Part shown: in pieces, positions 5,203 to 7,457 of the stretch
How the letters are laid out: the number at the start of each line of letters is the position of its first letter
Numbering within the stretch: position 1 is the stretch's first letter
Assembly (NCBI GenBank): GCA_018674025.1
Contig: JABHBC010000169.1
Span: forward strand, 1-7,457
Source of the DNA: Flavobacteriaceae bacterium
GTDB lineage: Bacteria > Bacteroidota > Bacteroidia > Flavobacteriales > Flavobacteriaceae
Direction of reading: 5' to 3'
DNA: 7,457 nt
Notes under the pieces: model-generated
The model's database searches: none
Told to the model about the DNA's origin: nothing
What the model saw: the letters and a program-made list of their open reading frames with translations, nothing else
Position numbers and translations under genes: made by a program

Positions 5203-5583
5203 TTAAAAATCTCTTTTGATGTAGCCTTGATCGTATGTATCAAATATATATCCTGCCTCTTGAATTAAAATCCACATTAAGTAGCAAATTAAAAATATTG
5301 CTGTCCAAACAACAACTCTTCTTAAAGCTGGTGTTTCATCACGCATGTGCATAAAGTCCCATGTGATATAATATGCTTTAACAATAGTTAAGATAATAAA
5401 TATCCAATTTAAGATTTTCATACTTAAAAAGCTTTCCATCATAAATGGAGGCTTAATTATTCCTAAAACTACTTCTACAGTTGTAACAATAGTAAGTAAG
5501 ATTAGTACACCCCATATCTTTTGAGTGTTAGATTTAAATTTAATTAAACCTCTAAAAATTTCTAACTTGTGCCCGTCAGCCAT
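5203..5583 (-). CDS. Cytochrome c oxidase subunit IV (prokaryotic COX4 type)
   Basis: A 126-residue protein with three predicted membrane helices at about 24-42, 57-75 and 90-108, matching the size and topology of the prokaryotic cytochrome c oxidase subunit IV family (the three-helix form in Bacteroidetes). Supporting motifs are TIVTTVEVVLGIIKP in the first helix and AYYITWDFMHMRDE (70-83) at the end of the second, where FMH followed by an acidic residue is typical of the family. It is an accessory subunit that packs against subunits I and III and has no redox centre. The gene follows the long subunit III by 15 bp and precedes the SCO-like protein by 32 bp. Length and sequence look intact. 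Confidence is high from motif and context together. Confidence 0.88.
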   Translation of the reverse strand: MADGHKLEIFRGLIKFKSNTQKIWGVLILLTIVTTVEVVLGIIKPPFMMESFLSMKILNWIFIILTIVKAYYITWDFMHMRDETPALRRVVVWTAIFLICYLMWILIQEAGYIFDTYDQGYIKRDF

Positions 5584-5598
5584 ATCAATAATATATAA

Positions 5599-6576
5599 TT
5601 AAACTAAATAGAAAAATGTGAATACGAATACCCAAACTAAATCAACAAAATGCCAATATAAACCTACTTTTTCAACCATTTCATAACTCCCTCTTCTTTG
5701 GTATGTACCGAGAATAACGTTGAAAAATATAATTATGTTTAGCACTACTCCTGAAAAAACGTGGAAGCCGTGAAATCCAGTTATAAAAAAGAAAAAATCT
5801 GCAAACAGTGGAGTCCCATATTCGTTATCAATAAGGTTTGCACCTTCAACAACATAAGAACCATTATCAACTAGCATTTTTAATGACTCTTCTCTTGAAA
5901 GTACTGTTTTGTGACTACCTTCAATAATTTGAGTTCTGACTAGTAGGTTTGGTGATGCTTCAAAACCTTCAATTACTTCATCAAGAGTGTAATCTGATAA
6001 AGTTGATTCAGACATGAACCAAACCCCATTTTTAGCTAGGTTTTGCTCTCTTTCAGTTTCGATTGTAGTGGCAAAATCTTTAAGTGCTATCCGTTTATTA
6101 GAATCTGCATCAACAAATTGGATTATATTACCTCCATTAGTTTTAACAGCTCCATAATCACCCTTTATAAAAGTTGCCCATTCCCATGCTTGAGAACCAA
6201 CAAATATTAGACCTCCAATAATTGTTAAGAACATGTAAAAAGTCACTTTAGCCTGGTTCATGTGGTGACCAGCATCTACAGCGAGCACCATTGTAACTGA
6301 TGACATGATTAGTACAAATGTCATAAAAGCTACATAGATCATTGGTAATTCCTGCCCGTGCATAAATGGAACGTGAGTAAAAACTTCATCAGCTATAGGC
6401 CATGAATCAATAAACTTGAATCTTGAAAATCCGTAAGCTGCTAAAAACCCTGAAAAAGTTAATGCATCCGATACAATAAAAAACCACATCATTAACTTTC
6501 CATAGCTAGCCTTCATGGGTTTATTCCCTCCGGACCAATCTTCATTTTGACTTGTTGCAGATACTGTAGAACTCAT
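5599..6576 (-). CDS. Cytochrome c oxidase subunit III, long form with soluble insertion
   Basis: A 325-residue subunit III of an aa3-type cytochrome c oxidase in the inner membrane. An N-terminal helix (about 28-50) is followed by helices near 78-100 and 112-132, the latter ending in GSQAWEWATFI, which holds the conserved glutamate E132. About 120 mostly polar residues (roughly 138-258) follow before the family signature FFFFITGFHGFHVFSG (261-276). The C-terminus carries YWHFVDLVWVFVFTFFYL (307-324), whose WHFVD core is a subunit III hallmark. Canonical subunit III proteins of about 200-270 residues lack an insertion of this size here. Similar long forms occur in other Bacteroidetes as I recall. 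The insertion probably sits outside the membrane and could contact subunit IV, another oxidase subunit or alternative complex III; that part is inference. The upstream gap of 40 bp shows no promoter, so it is read from the operon. Confidence 0.92.
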   Translation of the reverse strand: MSSTVSATSQNEDWSGGNKPMKASYGKLMMWFFIVSDALTFSGFLAAYGFSRFKFIDSWPIADEVFTHVPFMHGQELPMIYVAFMTFVLIMSSVTMVLAVDAGHHMNQAKVTFYMFLTIIGGLIFVGSQAWEWATFIKGDYGAVKTNGGNIIQFVDADSNKRIALKDFATTIETEREQNLAKNGVWFMSESTLSDYTLDEVIEGFEASPNLLVRTQIIEGSHKTVLSREESLKMLVDNGSYVVEGANLIDNEYGTPLFADFFFFITGFHGFHVFSGVVLNIIIFFNVILGTYQRRGSYEMVEKVGLYWHFVDLVWVFVFTFFYLV

Positions 6577-6616
6577 AAATATGATTTATATTAAAAACGG
6601 TACAAAAATAATTAAT

Positions 6617-7198
6617 TTATATGAAGAAAACTAAAAATAAAAATAAGTATATCCATAAAACATCAACAAAATGCCAAAAGTTAGCTGCTAATTCAAATCC
6701 TAACATATTATCACTTTGATATTTATCTCTCAATAGCATTATTAAAACTACTGTCAAGCAGAGTAAACCAACCGCAGCGTGTAATAAATGAAAAAAAGCA
6801 ATTAAGAAAATAAACGAAGAAGTAACATTACTTGTTGGTCCTGTGAAATAATATCCCAGGTCAATTAATTGTGAAAAGCCATAAAATTGTAATGAAACAA
6901 ATACTGCAGCACAAACTACAGCAAGAAAAAATAAAATAGTACTCTTTTTTTTATCATTCTTTCTAAGCGAAACCTTTGAGAGATATACAAATAAACTACT
7001 TAATATTATTACAATTAAACTAGCCGTAAAAGCACTTGGAAGTTCATGATCAGCCATCCAGTCTACTCTTGTTTTGCTTGCAACAAAAGCACTAGTTAAA
7101 CCTCCAAATGACATAATAAGTGATGCAATTCCAAACCACAACATCATTTTTTTTGCTCTGGTATTTTTTGTTTTATTTGAACCTTGTGTTAAATCCAT
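6617..7198 (-). CDS. Cytochrome c oxidase subunit III, short five-helix form
   Basis: A 193-residue membrane protein of the heme-copper oxidase subunit III family (CoxC/CyoC type), acting in the inner membrane as a structural subunit that stabilises subunit I. Five membrane helices are visible, at about 19-40, 57-74, 86-106, 127-157 and 172-193. Diagnostic motifs are FFHLLHAAVGLL (136-147) in helix four and FWHFVDVLWIYLF (174-186) in helix five. The conserved helix-three glutamate of subunit III, in a QxxE context, appears replaced: here Q104 is followed by F, Y and G107. The next gene keeps the glutamate. The gene begins 4 bp after ctaB and ends 40 bp before a second, longer subunit III gene. 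Tandem subunit III genes are a usual flavobacterial arrangement as I recall it. Family assignment is secure; the division of labour between the two copies is unknown. Confidence 0.9.
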   Translation of the reverse strand: MDLTQGSNKTKNTRAKKMMLWFGIASLIMSFGGLTSAFVASKTRVDWMADHELPSAFTASLIVIILSSLFVYLSKVSLRKNDKKKSTILFFLAVVCAAVFVSLQFYGFSQLIDLGYYFTGPTSNVTSSFIFLIAFFHLLHAAVGLLCLTVVLIMLLRDKYQSDNMLGFELAANFWHFVDVLWIYLFLFLVFFI

Positions 7199-7202
7199 TG
7201 AA

Positions 7203-7457
7203 CTAATATAAATTATCGATTAAATATACAATTTGTACTAATGTTAAATATAAAATACTCACATACATTAAAACTTTTGCATTTTGAGTTGTACTGTTTT
7301 TAAATAATTTGAAGGAATAAAATAACAAGAACATTCCTAAAATAATAACGATTACTAAACCATACAGAGAAAGGAAAAGATCCCCGGTGACATTAAAATA
7401 TGGGACTATGGACATAATTATTGCCCAGAAAGAATAAAAAACTATTTGAAAAGTAGT
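7203..7457 (-). CDS. ctaB: Heme o synthase (protoheme IX farnesyltransferase), C-terminal fragment
   Basis: The frame is open to the window edge, so only the last 84 residues are present. The ATG at 7415 is an internal methionine: 14 codons upstream of it are in frame and read as coding (TTFQIVFYSFWAII). CtaB is an inner-membrane UbiA-family prenyltransferase that adds a farnesyl group to heme b to give heme o, the precursor of heme a for aa3 oxidases. The fragment shows the family's C-terminal helices: a hydrophobic stretch with a PYFNVTGDLFLSLYG turn, a second helix ending in KLFKNSTTQNAK, and a last helix (VLMYVSILYLTLVQIVYLID). The catalytic aspartate motifs would lie upstream, outside the window. 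The stop is 4 bp before the first subunit III gene, which supports the assignment and co-transcription. Identification rests on C-terminal resemblance plus context. Confidence 0.85.
   Translation of the reverse strand, partial: TTFQIVFYSFWAIIMSIVPYFNVTGDLFLSLYGLVIVIILGMFLLFYSFKLFKNSTTQNAKVLMYVSILYLTLVQIVYLIDNLY

Noticed and set aside
7203..7415. A complete 70-residue protein starting at 7415
   Set aside because: The frame continues upstream to the window edge with family-like sequence, so the ATG is internal to ctaB.

Overview
The window looks like a chromosomal segment of a low-GC member of the Bacteroidetes, most likely a (marine) flavobacterium. Base composition is roughly 30% GC by eye. 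Start codons follow A-rich leaders without Shine-Dalgarno sequences. Two intergenic gaps carry Bacteroidetes-type promoter elements (TTTG, 19-20 nt spacer, TAnnTTT[G/A]). The cytochrome oxidase gene order also matches what is known from flavobacteria. All genes lie on the minus strand, so transcription runs from high to low coordinates. No gap exceeds 95 bp, and I see no RNA genes, mobile elements or CRISPR arrays.

Region 1 (7457 to 2994) is the tail of an aa3-type cytochrome c oxidase operon: the C-terminal end of heme o synthase (ctaB), two tandem subunit III genes (a short five-helix form and a long form with a soluble insertion of about 120 residues), a three-helix subunit IV, a cysteine-free membrane-anchored protein that looks thioredoxin/SCO-like, a SCO copper chaperone with intact CxxxC and His ligands, a DUF420 membrane protein (CtaM-like), and a 69-residue membrane protein with a CxxC motif. 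Spacing is 40 bp or less, with a TAATG overlap between the SCO-like protein and SCO. Together these supply structural subunits, heme and probably copper for the oxidase.

Region 2 (2993 to 1604) starts with a promoter whose spacer holds a perfect 16-bp palindrome. It is followed by an outer-membrane-type lipoprotein, a six-helix membrane protein and a small winged-helix regulator, closely spaced as one unit. The regulator is a candidate for binding the palindrome.

Region 3 (1603 to 1) starts with a consensus Bacteroidetes promoter. It encodes a 72-residue lipoprotein, a 51-residue glycine-zipper membrane protein, a PadR-type repressor and a PspC-domain membrane protein cut by the window edge. 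The N-terminal part of the PspC protein resembles the HAAS domain that usually partners PadR regulators, so this is probably an envelope-stress sensing module. The most interesting leads are the PadR/HAAS-PspC unit with its two tiny envelope proteins, the cysteine-free SCO-like protein, and the CxxC miniprotein ending the oxidase operon.
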